Origin: Fibrobacter sp. UWB5
GTDB lineage: Bacteria; Fibrobacterota; Fibrobacteria; Fibrobacterales; Fibrobacteraceae
Length of the DNA stretch: 64,000 bases
Assembly (NCBI RefSeq): GCF_002210295.1
Contig: NZ_MWQH01000004.1
Coordinates: 124,001 to 188,000 of the forward strand
Direction: 5' to 3'
Part shown: in pieces, positions 54,131 to 62,708 of the stretch
How positions within the stretch are numbered: the first letter of the stretch is position 1
Layout: every line of letters begins with the position of its first letter
Translations under genes and position numbers: made by a program
The notes under the pieces: model-generated
Told to the model about the DNA's origin: nothing
Databases searched by the model: none
The model's input: only the letters and a program-made list of their open reading frames with translations

Positions 54131-56380
54131 TTACTTGATCGAAATCTGGCGGGTCAAGCTATTGGAGCCCGAACGCACACGCACGATGTAGTTGCCCTGA
54201 CGAAGCATGTCGAGTGCGACAGAGCCGCTCACCTGCTTAAAGCCAACAACCGGTCGGCCCTGCATATCGAACACATTGACATCGGCCAGAGTTGCACCGC
54301 CCACATGGAGCACGCGACCTTCGACAGAAAGCAAGATCGAATTCGACACAGGCGCCATCACGGTTGTGGTATTTTCAACCGTGAGCTTGATTTCATACTT
54401 TTCGCCATTGAGTTCAATAGTTTCGCTGTAGGAACCGGGCTGAATGTAACTCGGTACAGAACCCGAAATCGTCACCTGGTTGCCCGACTGTTCCATCTTC
54501 AAGAAGTGGAGATTCCAACTCTTGCGGACGTAAGAGACGACATCATTGAAGGTAACCATTTCAAAGTCACCGCCCTGGACAACCTGCTGAATCAATTCAC
54601 CCACCACAATGACTGCGGGTACTGCAGACGAACTGCTCGGCACCTCTTCGGAACTTGAAGAAACAAGCACCTCAGAGCTAGAGGATTCTACACTAGACGA
54701 ACTTTCTACAACCGCTTCGCTGCTGCTAGATTCTACGGAGCTGCTGCTTACGACAGACGATGCGCTAGAGCTAGACTCCATCGGTTCTTCGGAACTGGAG
54801 CTGGATTCAGCGCTAGAGCTAGATTCGACACTGCTGTTCGACGATTCCGGTTCAGAGCTAGAAGATTCTACGCTGGAAGAACTTTCCAACACCTCTTCGC
54901 TACTGCTGGATTCTTCGGAGCTGCTGGAATCTTCAACACTAGAGCTAGAGATTTCTTCACTAGAAGAAGATGCTTCGCTAGAACTAGATTCGACAGAGCT
55001 TGAAGAAACGTCTTCGGAGCTGGAGGATTCGACACTGGAAGAACTTTCCACCACCACTTCACTGCTGCTAGATTCTTCGCTAGAACTAGATTCAACAGAA
55101 CTGGAAGACGGCGTTTCAGAACTAGAGGACACAACCTCAGAGCTGGAAGACAGAATAGAACTTGAGGACGCGACAGAGCTAGAAGATACGATGCTGGAAG
55201 AAGAAGCAACGCTTGAAGACGAAGCGACAGAGCTCGAAGAAACTACAGAGCTGCTAGACGCCTCACTCGACGAGGACTGAATGGAACTAGACGACGCAGG
55301 CGTTGCAGCGCAGGCCTTGTAGGAGCTCGGATTCGAAGCAAGATAGCCCTTCACCATTCTACCCGAGTCCGTATAGCCAAGGTTTCCAGCGGAGCTTCCA
55401 CCACTGAATGCAGCAGAGCCTTCGCTAATTCTTGATGCAGACCAGTTTGCCCACGAAAGCTTATTATTGTTCATCCATTGTTGCCAAGGGCTATTCGAGC
55501 CCTCATTAGGAGTGCCTTTTCCATCAGCAGTTCCAGTGCCCCATTCGGTAACGAAAACAGAGAGGCCCTTTTGCATAGCCTTATCCGCATTACCACCTTC
55601 TGTATACACAGAATGGCTCCCCGCATAATAATGGAAGGTATAAGCAACGTTAGAGTCATCAATGGGAGTCACCACATTCGGATATTGATCGTAATAGGGG
55701 GTACCCACAACAATCAGGTTATCGGAATACTTACGGATAGCCTTAACAACATTTTCCGCATAGTTTTTGATCGACGGCCAATATGAAGACGCGGAGCCTT
55801 CACCCCAACTGCCAATCGGTTCGTTGTAAATCTCAAAAATCACATTGTCGTAGCCGCCATAAGTTTGCGCAGCCCAACCAAAAAAGTCAACGGCTTTACT
55901 CTTTTGATTCTCATTTTCAGCCTGATGAGAATGCCAGTCGATAATCACATAGATATCATTCTTGACAGCCGCCTCTACCACGGCTTTCAACATTTTCTTT
56001 TGATTTTCAGCTGCACCTGTCAGATAGCCCCTACCATAATCCCACGATTCGCTAATACCCATAGCAAAGCGGACGATTTCAATTTTCATCTCCTTCACCA
56101 TCGTATTGATTGCTGTCTCCGTATAAAAATCCGTAGCGGAGGCATCTGCAGAACTCCAATAAAGGCTCATGCCCTTGACCTGGACTTCGTTTCCAGATGT
56201 ACTATAAGTCGGACAAGAGCCATAAATACGGCCATGACCATTCGAGTTCTTGCCGGTCTGCAACTGACCGTACTGGCTCACCGGACCCACACGAGTCGGA
56301 GCCACTGCGAATGAGGTAGAAATAAGACCTGCAGCGAGCACACTCAAGCCAAGCATTTTTGCACTAAATCTGATTGCCAT
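54131..56380 (-). CDS. Secreted GH5 endoglucanase with Ser-rich linker and sorting-type C-terminus
   Basis: The 749-residue protein has a signal peptide (1-25, ending SFA), a GH5_2-type catalytic domain (about 60-355) with His150 in DWHSH, the acid/base Glu187 in IYNEP and the nucleophile Glu279 in VTEWGTG. A linker of about 220 residues (361-585) consists almost only of Ser with Glu, Val and Ala. A beta-rich domain (about 590-675) and an Ig-like tail (VNVFDMQGRPV, GNYIVRV, ending RQISIK) complete it. It should cut internal beta-1,4-glucan bonds. The tail resembles type IX secretion sorting domains. The AGAGGA site precedes the ATG, with TAAATTTG some 35 bases upstream. Confidence 0.93.
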   Translation of the reverse strand: MAIRFSAKMLGLSVLAAGLISTSFAVAPTRVGPVSQYGQLQTGKNSNGHGRIYGSCPTYSTSGNEVQVKGMSLYWSSADASATDFYTETAINTMVKEMKIEIVRFAMGISESWDYGRGYLTGAAENQKKMLKAVVEAAVKNDIYVIIDWHSHQAENENQKSKAVDFFGWAAQTYGGYDNVIFEIYNEPIGSWGEGSASSYWPSIKNYAENVVKAIRKYSDNLIVVGTPYYDQYPNVVTPIDDSNVAYTFHYYAGSHSVYTEGGNADKAMQKGLSVFVTEWGTGTADGKGTPNEGSNSPWQQWMNNNKLSWANWSASRISEGSAAFSGGSSAGNLGYTDSGRMVKGYLASNPSSYKACAATPASSSSIQSSSSEASSSSVVSSSSVASSSSVASSSSIVSSSSVASSSSILSSSSEVVSSSSETPSSSSVESSSSEESSSSEVVVESSSSVESSSSEDVSSSSVESSSSEASSSSEEISSSSVEDSSSSEESSSSEEVLESSSSVESSSSEPESSNSSVESSSSAESSSSSEEPMESSSSASSVVSSSSVESSSSEAVVESSSSVESSSSEVLVSSSSEEVPSSSSAVPAVIVVGELIQQVVQGGDFEMVTFNDVVSYVRKSWNLHFLKMEQSGNQVTISGSVPSYIQPGSYSETIELNGEKYEIKLTVENTTTVMAPVSNSILLSVEGRVLHVGGATLADVNVFDMQGRPVVGFKQVSGSVALDMLRQGNYIVRVRSGSNSLTRQISIK

Positions 56381-56520
56381 ATATCCTCTGATACACCAAT
56401 TTTCGCAACCAAATTTAGATTATTAGGCCTTATTTTACACGTGATTTCTCGCACATAACAAATTGATAATGTTTACGCATGTAGACTAATCACCGCAAAT
56501 GCGGCACAACAAGTTCCGCA

Positions 56521-56550
56521 AAAAAAAGAAGCCCGGCTTTTAGGCCAGGC
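56521..56550 (-). terminator. Terminator after the 56,580 gene
   Basis: GCCCGGC and GCCAGGC form a stem with one mismatch around a TTTTAG loop, next to an A8-like tract that reads as T on the minus strand. It ends the transcript of the exported protein gene just upstream of the cellulase promoter region. Confidence 0.65.
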
Positions 56551-56579
56551 AACTAGAAAGCGAGATGTCGCGAAACGAA

Positions 56580-57017
56580 TTAGTTTTCGTTGTTGTGCAT
56601 TTCCATCTGTTCGCGGTCCATCGTGTGCTGCAAGTATTCCTTGAAGTCACGGTCGATGTTCACGCCATCGAGGTCGAGGTCATCGTTTTCCAACACGAAC
56701 ACGGCGCTCGGGTTATCGAGCCAGCCGACCACGTCCACCTGATCGAGTTTCATGGACTTGTCGCCTGCAGCCTGTGCAACGTATTCAATCTTAGACTTCT
56801 GTACCCAACCCTGTCCGCAAGGACCCTTCACGAGCACTTCAGTTTCGCCATCCTTAAGGATCGTAAGTTCATCATTGAAACCAGCCGTGCAAACAACGGA
56901 ACCGCCATCTTTTTCCTTGGTCAGGTCCACGTCACCGATCTTGGATTTCACCTTCTTGCCAGCAGCGAAAGAAACGCTAACCATGAGAGCAAGAGCAATT
57001 AAGAGCACCTTTTTCAT
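56580..57017 (-). CDS. Exported protein of unknown function, SH3-like
   Basis: The start ATG 57,017 is supported by GAGGAAA just upstream and gives a signal peptide (MKKVLLIALALMVSVSFAAG). The 145-residue protein then shows short beta-strand-like segments (DELTILKDG, TEVLVKGPCGQGWVQKSKIEYV) reminiscent of a bacterial SH3-type module, and a charged C-terminus rich in Asp, Glu and Met. The two cysteines (in VVCTAG and GPCGQG) could pair. No family is firmly recognised. It is divergent from mltG. Confidence 0.65.
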   Translation of the reverse strand: MKKVLLIALALMVSVSFAAGKKVKSKIGDVDLTKEKDGGSVVCTAGFNDELTILKDGETEVLVKGPCGQGWVQKSKIEYVAQAAGDKSMKLDQVDVVGWLDNPSAVFVLENDDLDLDGVNIDRDFKEYLQHTMDREQMEMHNNEN

Positions 57018-57077
57018 ATCTTTCCTCAGAAACAGGTTAAAAACTTGACAATGCAAGTACGAATATACCTTTTATTT

Positions 57078-57106
57078 TTGACTTTCGTCACAATTTCTTT
57101 TAAATT
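57078..57106 (+). promoter_or_regulatory. Promoter of mltG
   Basis: TTGACT (57,078-57,083) and TAAATT (57,101-57,106) are separated by the ideal 17 bases. The -10 box ends 8 bases before the ATG at 57,115, so the transcript would start almost at the start codon. Confidence 0.65.
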
Positions 57107-57114
57107 TTTGCGAT

Positions 57115-58122
57115 ATGAAGAAGATTTTACTTATTTTGGCCATCATTTTGGCACTTTTGGGCACTTTTTTGACCGCAAACCTCAAGTCCAGGATGGGTGC
57201 AACGGCTGAAAACGCCCAAACAGCCCTCATCGAGGTCCCCAAAGGGAGCTCCCCCTCTAAAGTTTTCCAGATCCTAAAACAGAATGGAATTTGGAGCGAC
57301 GACCTCGCCTTCCGGTTGACCATGAAAAGGTTGAACCCGAGCCTCAAGGCCGGTTGGTTCGAAATTCCCGCAGGCCTCACGCTGCCACAGGTACTCGCCA
57401 TTATCGAAAGCGGCAAGGTCGCCGTACGCCGCGTGACCATTCCCGAGGGTCGCGCCTCGTGGGAAATCCCGGCCTATATAAAGAAGGCCTACCCCGACTT
57501 TGACGAGAACCGCTGGAACAAGCTCGTCCAAGACCCGAAGTTCGCCCGCTCGCTCGGAGTCGAGGCCAACTCCCTGGAAGGCTACCTGCTCCCCGACACC
57601 TACCCCTTCCCGATTGACGCCGACGAAGAGACCATCCTGAAGCACATGGTGGCCGCGAACCTCAAGGTCCGCGACGAAATGGAAAAGCGCCCGGGCTCCA
57701 TGTGGAAGACCCTCGGCAGCTGGCACAAGGTGCTCACGCTTGCAAGCGTGGTCGAAGAAGAAACCGGCATTCCCGAAGAACGCCCGCTGATTGCAGGGGT
57801 GTTCCACAACCGCCTGCGCATTGGCATGCCGCTCGGGGCAGACCCCACGGTGCGGTTCATTTTCAGGAACCTGACCGGCCCAATTTACAAGAGCCAGCTG
57901 AACAGCAACAGCCCCTACAACACCCGCAAATTCAAGGGACTCATGCCGGGTCCGATTTCGAACCCGGGCCGCAAGGCAATTGAAGCTGCGCTGTTCCCGG
58001 CCACGACCGACGCCCTTTACTTTGTTGCAAAAGACGACGGTTCCATGACGCATTTCTTTAGCTCCAACTTGGCCGACCACAACAAGTATAAGGACGTTGC
58101 CGCCAAGAACCGTGGGGAGTAA
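57115..58122 (+). CDS. mltG: Endolytic murein transglycosylase
   Basis: The 335-residue protein has an N-terminal membrane anchor (about 3-20), a LysM-like subdomain with VPKGSSPSKVFQIL and VRRVTIPEGRASWEI, and the YceG catalytic domain: ASVVEEETGIPEERPLIAGV near 213-232 with the catalytic Glu, FHNRLRIGMPLGADPTV, and SPYNTRKFKGLMPGPISNPG. These are the family's conserved blocks. MltG cuts nascent peptidoglycan and is thought to end glycan strand elongation. The length is normal (E. coli 340). The gene has its own promoter 8 bases upstream and a terminator after it. Confidence 0.95.
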   Translation: MKKILLILAIILALLGTFLTANLKSRMGATAENAQTALIEVPKGSSPSKVFQILKQNGIWSDDLAFRLTMKRLNPSLKAGWFEIPAGLTLPQVLAIIESGKVAVRRVTIPEGRASWEIPAYIKKAYPDFDENRWNKLVQDPKFARSLGVEANSLEGYLLPDTYPFPIDADEETILKHMVAANLKVRDEMEKRPGSMWKTLGSWHKVLTLASVVEEETGIPEERPLIAGVFHNRLRIGMPLGADPTVRFIFRNLTGPIYKSQLNSNSPYNTRKFKGLMPGPISNPGRKAIEAALFPATTDALYFVAKDDGSMTHFFSSNLADHNKYKDVAAKNRGE

Positions 58123-58188
58123 AATCCGGCAAAGTCACCCTAAAAAGTGATTCATCCGATACAGTTGTATACAGAAATAATTTCAAAA

Positions 58189-58216
58189 CCCTAGCCTTTA
58201 GGTTGGGGCTTTTCTA
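58189..58216 (+). terminator. Terminator after mltG
   Basis: CCCTAGCC and GGTTGGGG pair (8 bp, two G-T pairs) around TTTA, followed by CTTTTCT. It lies about 65 bases past the mltG stop and 14 bases before the next ATG. Confidence 0.65.
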
Positions 58217-58229
58217 ACATTGGCGCCGT

Positions 58230-59561
58230 ATGCAGGTGCAAGTCAAGGACCGTTCCCTATTAAGCCTTTCGTGGCCGCTGTTCATTACCTTCGGCATCGC
58301 CACGTGCCAGCCCATGATGGACAGCTGGTTCCTGTCGCGTACGTCGGAATCGGCAGCGGCGGGCGTGGGGGCATTAATGCCCGTGCTGGGCGCGCTCTTT
58401 ATGGCCATCAACGCATTCGCCCAGGCAGGGGCGAGCATCGCCTCGCAATTCATTGGGGCAGAACGCCCCAGGCAAGCAGGCACCACCCAGACTATGGTGT
58501 TGTTGGGTAGCTTCTTGTTAGGCATTGCAATCACGCTGGTTATAATCCCCCTAAACAACCAGATTGTAAGCTGGATGGGGCTTACCGGCGATGCCGCCCA
58601 CCACGCCCGCGACTTCTTGCATATCGTCTCTATCGGTTTTGCGTTCCGTGCCCTGCAATCCACCCTCACGTCCTTGATCGCGACCCACGGTCTTACCGTA
58701 TGGAACCTGTTCGGAAACATCATCACGATTATTTCGAACGCCATCATGAACGTGATCTTCTTGAACGGATACCTCGGGTTCCCGCAGATGGGCGTGAAGG
58801 GCGTAGCGCTTGCCACCATGCTTTCGTGGCTGATTGCCGCAAGCATCCTGTTCGTCATCTTGCGCGTCAAAGTCCACCATAAGATTCGCCGTACCGACTT
58901 CAAGCGTTCCCGCGTGATTCTGCCGGACTGGATCCGCATCGGATTCCCCGCCGCCGTCGAGCCCGTGAGCTTCCAGATTTTCCAGGTGGTGCTGACAGCC
59001 ATCGTGGTGCACTTGGGCATTATCGCCATGACCGCCCGCATCTTCAGTGCGAATTTCGCCATGCTCGCCGTCATCTTGAGCGTGGGCCTGAGCAGCGGAA
59101 ACCAGATTCTCGTGGCCCACCTCGTAGGCGCCCACGACTTCGACAAGGCGAACCGCCGGCTCCACCAGAGCCTGATCGCCGGAAGCGCAAGCGGACTCGT
59201 TGTGGCGATTATTGTGGCCTTCTTTGGCACCCAGTTGCTTTCGTTCTACACCAGCGACCCCGAAGTCATTCGCCTCGGCAGGCTCTGCCTGTGGTGCGAC
59301 GTGATTCTGCAACCGTTCAAGGCCGCGAACATGGTCATCACCTCGGCCCTCCGCGCCTCAGGTGATTCCAAGTTCCCCGCCATCGTAGGCTCGGCCATGA
59401 TGTGGACCTGCGGCCTGGGCACCGCCCTCCTGCTCGCCTTCGGCCTCAACCTCGGCCTCGTGGGCATCTGGCTCGGCATGGCCTCCGACGAATTCTACCG
59501 CTCCATTGTCAACTACATCCGTTGGCGCGGCGGTAAGTGGAAACAATACGGCGTGGTTTGA
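58230..59561 (+). CDS. MATE-family efflux transporter
   Basis: The 443-residue protein has about 12 membrane segments. The first half includes SLLSLSWPLFITFGIA, then MMDSWFLSRTS and QAGASIASQFIGAERP, and the second half includes GFPAAVEPVSFQIFQVV and SSGNQILVAHLVGAHDFDKA, the matching element of the repeated fold. This is a typical MATE layout for export of cationic substrates. It is the second MATE gene here; it differs from the one at 47,934 in sequence, so it is not a recent duplicate. The substrate is unknown. Confidence 0.88.
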   Translation: MQVQVKDRSLLSLSWPLFITFGIATCQPMMDSWFLSRTSESAAAGVGALMPVLGALFMAINAFAQAGASIASQFIGAERPRQAGTTQTMVLLGSFLLGIAITLVIIPLNNQIVSWMGLTGDAAHHARDFLHIVSIGFAFRALQSTLTSLIATHGLTVWNLFGNIITIISNAIMNVIFLNGYLGFPQMGVKGVALATMLSWLIAASILFVILRVKVHHKIRRTDFKRSRVILPDWIRIGFPAAVEPVSFQIFQVVLTAIVVHLGIIAMTARIFSANFAMLAVILSVGLSSGNQILVAHLVGAHDFDKANRRLHQSLIAGSASGLVVAIIVAFFGTQLLSFYTSDPEVIRLGRLCLWCDVILQPFKAANMVITSALRASGDSKFPAIVGSAMMWTCGLGTALLLAFGLNLGLVGIWLGMASDEFYRSIVNYIRWRGGKWKQYGVV

Positions 59562-59615
59562 TCCCAAATGCCGCAAATTCAAGTTTTAAGCCACTTTTTA
59601 TCACGCTTTTTTGCT

Positions 59616-59640
59616 CGCCCCTTTTATTTGGGGCGTTTTC
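59616..59640 (+). terminator. Rho-independent terminator after the second MATE gene
   Basis: CGCCCC and GGGGCG form a 6-bp GC stem (59,616-59,635) with an 8-base T-rich loop, followed by TTTTC. It lies about 55 bases beyond the MATE stop codon. Confidence 0.85.
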
Positions 59641-59644
59641 ATTG

Positions 59645-59650
59645 TATATT
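59645..59650 (+). promoter_or_regulatory. TATATT box 6 bases before the 59,657 start
   Basis: TATATT is followed by GTAGCT and ATG 59,657, right after the preceding terminator. It fixes the start and suggests almost no leader. Confidence 0.45.
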
Positions 59651-59656
59651 GTAGCT

Positions 59657-60082
59657 ATGATTTTTTCGTTCAAGCATAAGGTGATGTTCTTGTTGTGCGC
59701 AGCAGCTTTCTGCTGGTCGCAGGATTTGGACAAACCCGTGAACGATGTTGAAGTGTTCCGCCCCGAAAAGCGCGACACCAAAGTGCAGTTGGTCGATTCG
59801 ACCAAGAGCAATTCCGTCACCTTGAACGTGGACATCTTTGCCGACGGAATTGTCGGGTCGTACTACATTCTGTGGGACGACGTCGACCTTTCCGAAGACA
59901 TCAAGAAACAGATGACCACCCGCGACTTCGCCCGCGACGAATTCTTTATGCAGAACATCGACCGCGAACAGTTCGAACAGGAACGTTTGCTGCAACTCTT
60001 CGAAGACAAGAAGAAGCAATACTTCGCCATCTTCCCCGAAGAAGCCTTGAAGATGATCGAAGACGCGCAAAAAGACCAATAA
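59657..60082 (+). CDS. Small exported protein of unknown function
   Basis: The start ATG 59,657 is preferred over longer frames because of the TATATT box and a good signal peptide (MIFSFKHKVMFLLCAAAFCWS). The 141-residue protein then has a beta-type region (VQLVDSTKSNSVTLNVDIFAD) and a charged helical C-terminus (REQFEQERLLQLFEDKKKQY). It looks like a periplasmic protein, but no family is recognised. The next gene (birA) begins directly after its stop codon. Confidence 0.72.
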   Translation: MIFSFKHKVMFLLCAAAFCWSQDLDKPVNDVEVFRPEKRDTKVQLVDSTKSNSVTLNVDIFADGIVGSYYILWDDVDLSEDIKKQMTTRDFARDEFFMQNIDREQFEQERLLQLFEDKKKQYFAIFPEEALKMIEDAQKDQ

Positions 60083-60955
60083 ATGTTCTCCAAAGAAAGA
60101 ACCTTTAACGACTGGAAGCTAAGCGGATTCGGAAACGCACCCGCCATTCTTTTTGACAGCATTGAAAGCACTCACAGTTTAATGAAGGCGCGCGCCTCAG
60201 CCGGCGAAATCGAGCCTGGCACCTTGTTTGTCGCCGACACGCAAACAGCAGGGCGTGGCCGTCATGAACGCACCTGGGCATCCCCCTCTGGGTTAAACCT
60301 TTACTTTAACATCCTGATTCCGCTAGACGGAATCCCGCTTGCATCGGCTCCGCAAGTCACGCAGGTCGCGGCCCTCACCTTTGCCGAAGTTTTCAAGAGC
60401 CTGCAAGACGAATCCAACGCACAAGGACTCGGAAACCAACGCGTCGGAAAAATCACAGTCAAGTGGCCCAACGACATTCTTTGCGGCAAAAGCAAGTTCT
60501 GCGGAATTTTGGCGGAGATTGTATACGCACCGTCTGCATCAGGGGCGCCGAAACCAGCGGTCAGCATGGGTGTGGGAATCAACGTCAACAGCAGTCCGCT
60601 CGATTACGCGTACTTGGGCCGCCCCGTCACGACGCTCAAAGACATTTGCGGTCAAAAGATCAATCGCGAAAAGCTCTTGCAAATGCTTATCGCAAACCTC
60701 GAGCGTGCCATCGGACAATTCCGCGCTTTCGGCATTCGCCCGTGGGTTGCCGCCTGGAAACGCATGGACCAGTTCATCGGCGCACGCGGCACCATCGTAG
60801 TCAACAACCACTGCACCGACCAAAACCGCGACAGCGGCGCAGGCGCTATCAAAAAAACAGGCACCATCCTCGACATGCAAGAAGACGGAAGCCTGTTATT
60901 CAAATGCGACGACGGCACCACCGAAACCGTATTCAGCGCCGACCTAGAGATTTAG
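60083..60955 (+). CDS. birA: Biotin-[acetyl-CoA-carboxylase] ligase
   Basis: The 290-residue protein is the catalytic and C-terminal part of BirA without the N-terminal DNA-binding domain, so it is a type I ligase. It has DSIESTHSLM near the start, TQTAGRGRHERTW with the biotinyl-AMP loop (about 53-65), VKWPNDIL with the catalytic Lys (about 131-138) and GILAEIVY. It joins biotin to the carboxyl carrier protein. The middle region has an insertion (residues about 95-125). It abuts the stop of the previous gene, indicating joint transcription. Confidence 0.93.
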   Translation: MFSKERTFNDWKLSGFGNAPAILFDSIESTHSLMKARASAGEIEPGTLFVADTQTAGRGRHERTWASPSGLNLYFNILIPLDGIPLASAPQVTQVAALTFAEVFKSLQDESNAQGLGNQRVGKITVKWPNDILCGKSKFCGILAEIVYAPSASGAPKPAVSMGVGINVNSSPLDYAYLGRPVTTLKDICGQKINREKLLQMLIANLERAIGQFRAFGIRPWVAAWKRMDQFIGARGTIVVNNHCTDQNRDSGAGAIKKTGTILDMQEDGSLLFKCDDGTTETVFSADLEI

Positions 60956-60962
60956 AGAAAGA

Positions 60963-61196
60963 CTATTTTCTTTTCGTCTTGTAGAACAAGCTGCCCACAA
61001 GCGAAACGGCAAGCACCACGATCATCGCCGTAAGGCCCATGTCGGCGAGGTTCTTGTACTCGCCCACATGCCCCGACTCAATGAGCATAATAATGATCAG
61101 CGCAATGACGGCTGCGGTAGCGCCCATGCGGTCAAACATCTTGATTTTATCTTCGATGGTGAAGGGCTTCTTGAACGGACCGTTAGTAAAGGGCAT
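60963..61196 (-). CDS. Small membrane protein of unknown function
   Basis: The start ATG 61,196 is chosen because GGAGG lies 8 bases upstream; an ATG 6 bases earlier is too close to that site. The 77-residue protein has a basic N-terminal segment and two membrane helices (about 24-40 and 52-69). No family is recognised. It overlaps the end of the upstream ubiA-like gene by 14 bases, so it is probably the last gene of the menaquinone-type operon. Confidence 0.7.
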   Translation of the reverse strand: MPFTNGPFKKPFTIEDKIKMFDRMGATAAVIALIIIMLIESGHVGEYKNLADMGLTAMIVVLAVSLVGSLFYKTKRK

Positions 61197-62076
61197 TGAC
61201 ATCGCCTCCCAAGCAAATCCACACGATGAGCCCCGCCATCACGAGTACGCTAATGGCGACGTTCGCCAAAAAGAAATCGCGGTTCATGGCATCGAGGTCA
61301 TCGGATTTGCGAAATAAATGGATGTAGAGGATTGCGGCAGTCATTAGGCCCGTTACCACCCACCAAGGGATTCCCATGCCCCAGAACACGCCGAAAACCA
61401 CACACAAGGCAAGCATGGCGACATGGCTCCAGAAAGCGATTTGCAAGGCGCGTTTGCGGCCAAAACGGGCAGGCACCGAATGCAGTCCCATCTGGCGGTC
61501 TATTTCTTCGTCCTGGGTCGCATAAATAATATCGAAGCCGCCCATCCAGAGCATCAGAATCACGAGTAAGAAAATCGGGAACACGGCAAACTCGCCGCGA
61601 ATGGCAATCCAGGCGCCCAGCGGGCTCATGCCGATCGCAAAGCCCAGGAACCAATGGCAAAGCCAGCTAAAGCGTTTCCAGTAAGAATACGAAAGCAACA
61701 GGAGCCACACGGGTAATGCAAGCAAGCCGGCGAGCGGTTGTAACAGCGCCGCGAACAGCACGAACAGCACACCGTTCACGGCAAGGAAGGCGATCACCGA
61801 CGCCTTGCTCAGGCGCCCTGCAGGCAGATGACGCTTTGCAGTACGCGGGTTCTTGGCGTCGATATCGGCATCGGCAATGCGATTGAAACTCATGGCGCTG
61901 TTACGGGCGGTCACCATACAGCCCACAATAAGCGCAATCATCTTGACCGCCTCCGCGGCAGCCATGCCGCGGAAACCGCCCGCCGCGACCCACATGGAGC
62001 CAATCGCAAAAGGCATCGCGAAAAGCGAATGACTAAAGCGCACCATGTGCCCGAATTCAAGAACCTTTTTAAGCAT
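61183..62076 (-). CDS. UbiA-family prenyltransferase (menaquinone pathway type)
   Basis: The 297-residue membrane protein has about nine helices and both Asp-rich motifs: FNRIADADIDAKN (NRxxDxxxD, about 65-73) and YATQDEEIDRQMG (DxxxD, about 185-189), which bind the prenyl diphosphate through magnesium. UbiA proteins attach an isoprenoid chain to an aromatic acid. Beside a UbiX and a UbiE-type gene, it fits the late steps of menaquinone synthesis, possibly the futalosine route (MqnP type). The gene follows ubiX by 2 bases. No UbiD-type decarboxylase is in the window. Confidence 0.87.
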   Translation of the reverse strand: MLKKVLEFGHMVRFSHSLFAMPFAIGSMWVAAGGFRGMAAAEAVKMIALIVGCMVTARNSAMSFNRIADADIDAKNPRTAKRHLPAGRLSKASVIAFLAVNGVLFVLFAALLQPLAGLLALPVWLLLLSYSYWKRFSWLCHWFLGFAIGMSPLGAWIAIRGEFAVFPIFLLVILMLWMGGFDIIYATQDEEIDRQMGLHSVPARFGRKRALQIAFWSHVAMLALCVVFGVFWGMGIPWWVVTGLMTAAILYIHLFRKSDDLDAMNRDFFLANVAISVLVMAGLIVWICLGGDVNALY

Positions 62077-62078
62077 AC

Positions 62079-62708
62079 CTATTTCTTTTTCGCTCTCACC
62101 TTGGCCAAGTGCTTCACAGAAGGAGTCTTCTGTTTTGTCGCCTTAGGAATCGAAATTCCCTTCCATGGCTTCACGATGTCGGCGGCATCCCTCATCGCAC
62201 CCAAATGCATCAGGATTTTTGCGACCACCGTATCGACCAATTCTTCAATGGACTTCGGGTGATCATAAAAATGCGGCGATGCCGGAATCACGATCCCGCC
62301 CTGGCGAGTCAAACGGGTCATGTTGTCCAAGTGGATCAAGTTGTAAGGAGTCTCGCGCGGCACCACAATCAAGGGGCGGCGTTCCTTGAGGCAGACATCG
62401 GCAGCGCGAATCAACAGGTTGTCCGACGTTCCGCCGGCAATGCGGCCAATTGTTCCCATGGAACAAGGCACCACAACCATGCCGGCATAGTCGGCAGAGC
62501 CGCTGGCGCATTCGGCAAAGAAGTTTTTCACGTCGGGAGCTTCGTCCACGTAATCGAACAATTCGTCCTGGCCTTCGTAGGCCACCACGCCCCTGCCCGG
62601 CGGCGTCACCAAAGCTGTCACATGGTGCCCCAAGCGTTTCAAATGCATCGCGGTCCTTGTCGCATAAATGGCGCCGCTCGCACCGGTTACCCCCAAAATG
62701 AACCTCAT
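62079..62708 (-). CDS. ubiX: Flavin prenyltransferase, UbiX-type
   Basis: The start ATG 62,708 is chosen because GAGGAG lies 6 bases upstream and the frame opens with the FMN-binding strand FILGVTGASGAIYA. The 209-residue protein has the conserved VVVPCSMGTIGRIAGGTSDNLLIRAADV region (residue block near 80-107) and LIVVPRETPYNLIHLDNM, plus GIVIPASPHFY. UbiX makes prenylated FMN, the cofactor for UbiD-type decarboxylases. The ATGA overlap with the previous gene indicates translational coupling. Confidence 0.93.
   Translation of the reverse strand: MRFILGVTGASGAIYATRTAMHLKRLGHHVTALVTPPGRGVVAYEGQDELFDYVDEAPDVKNFFAECASGSADYAGMVVVPCSMGTIGRIAGGTSDNLLIRAADVCLKERRPLIVVPRETPYNLIHLDNMTRLTRQGGIVIPASPHFYDHPKSIEELVDTVVAKILMHLGAMRDAADIVKPWKGISIPKATKQKTPSVKHLAKVRAKKK

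Noticed and set aside
54609-55280. 223-codon plus-strand frame of Leu/Glu/Ser/Thr repeats
   Set aside because: It is the antisense of the cellulase's Ser-rich linker; the repetitive product merely reflects the low-complexity linker.
54621-55300. Possible CRISPR or tandem-repeat array
   Set aside because: The repeats are short, irregular and in frame with the cellulase linker; there are no constant repeats with unique spacers.
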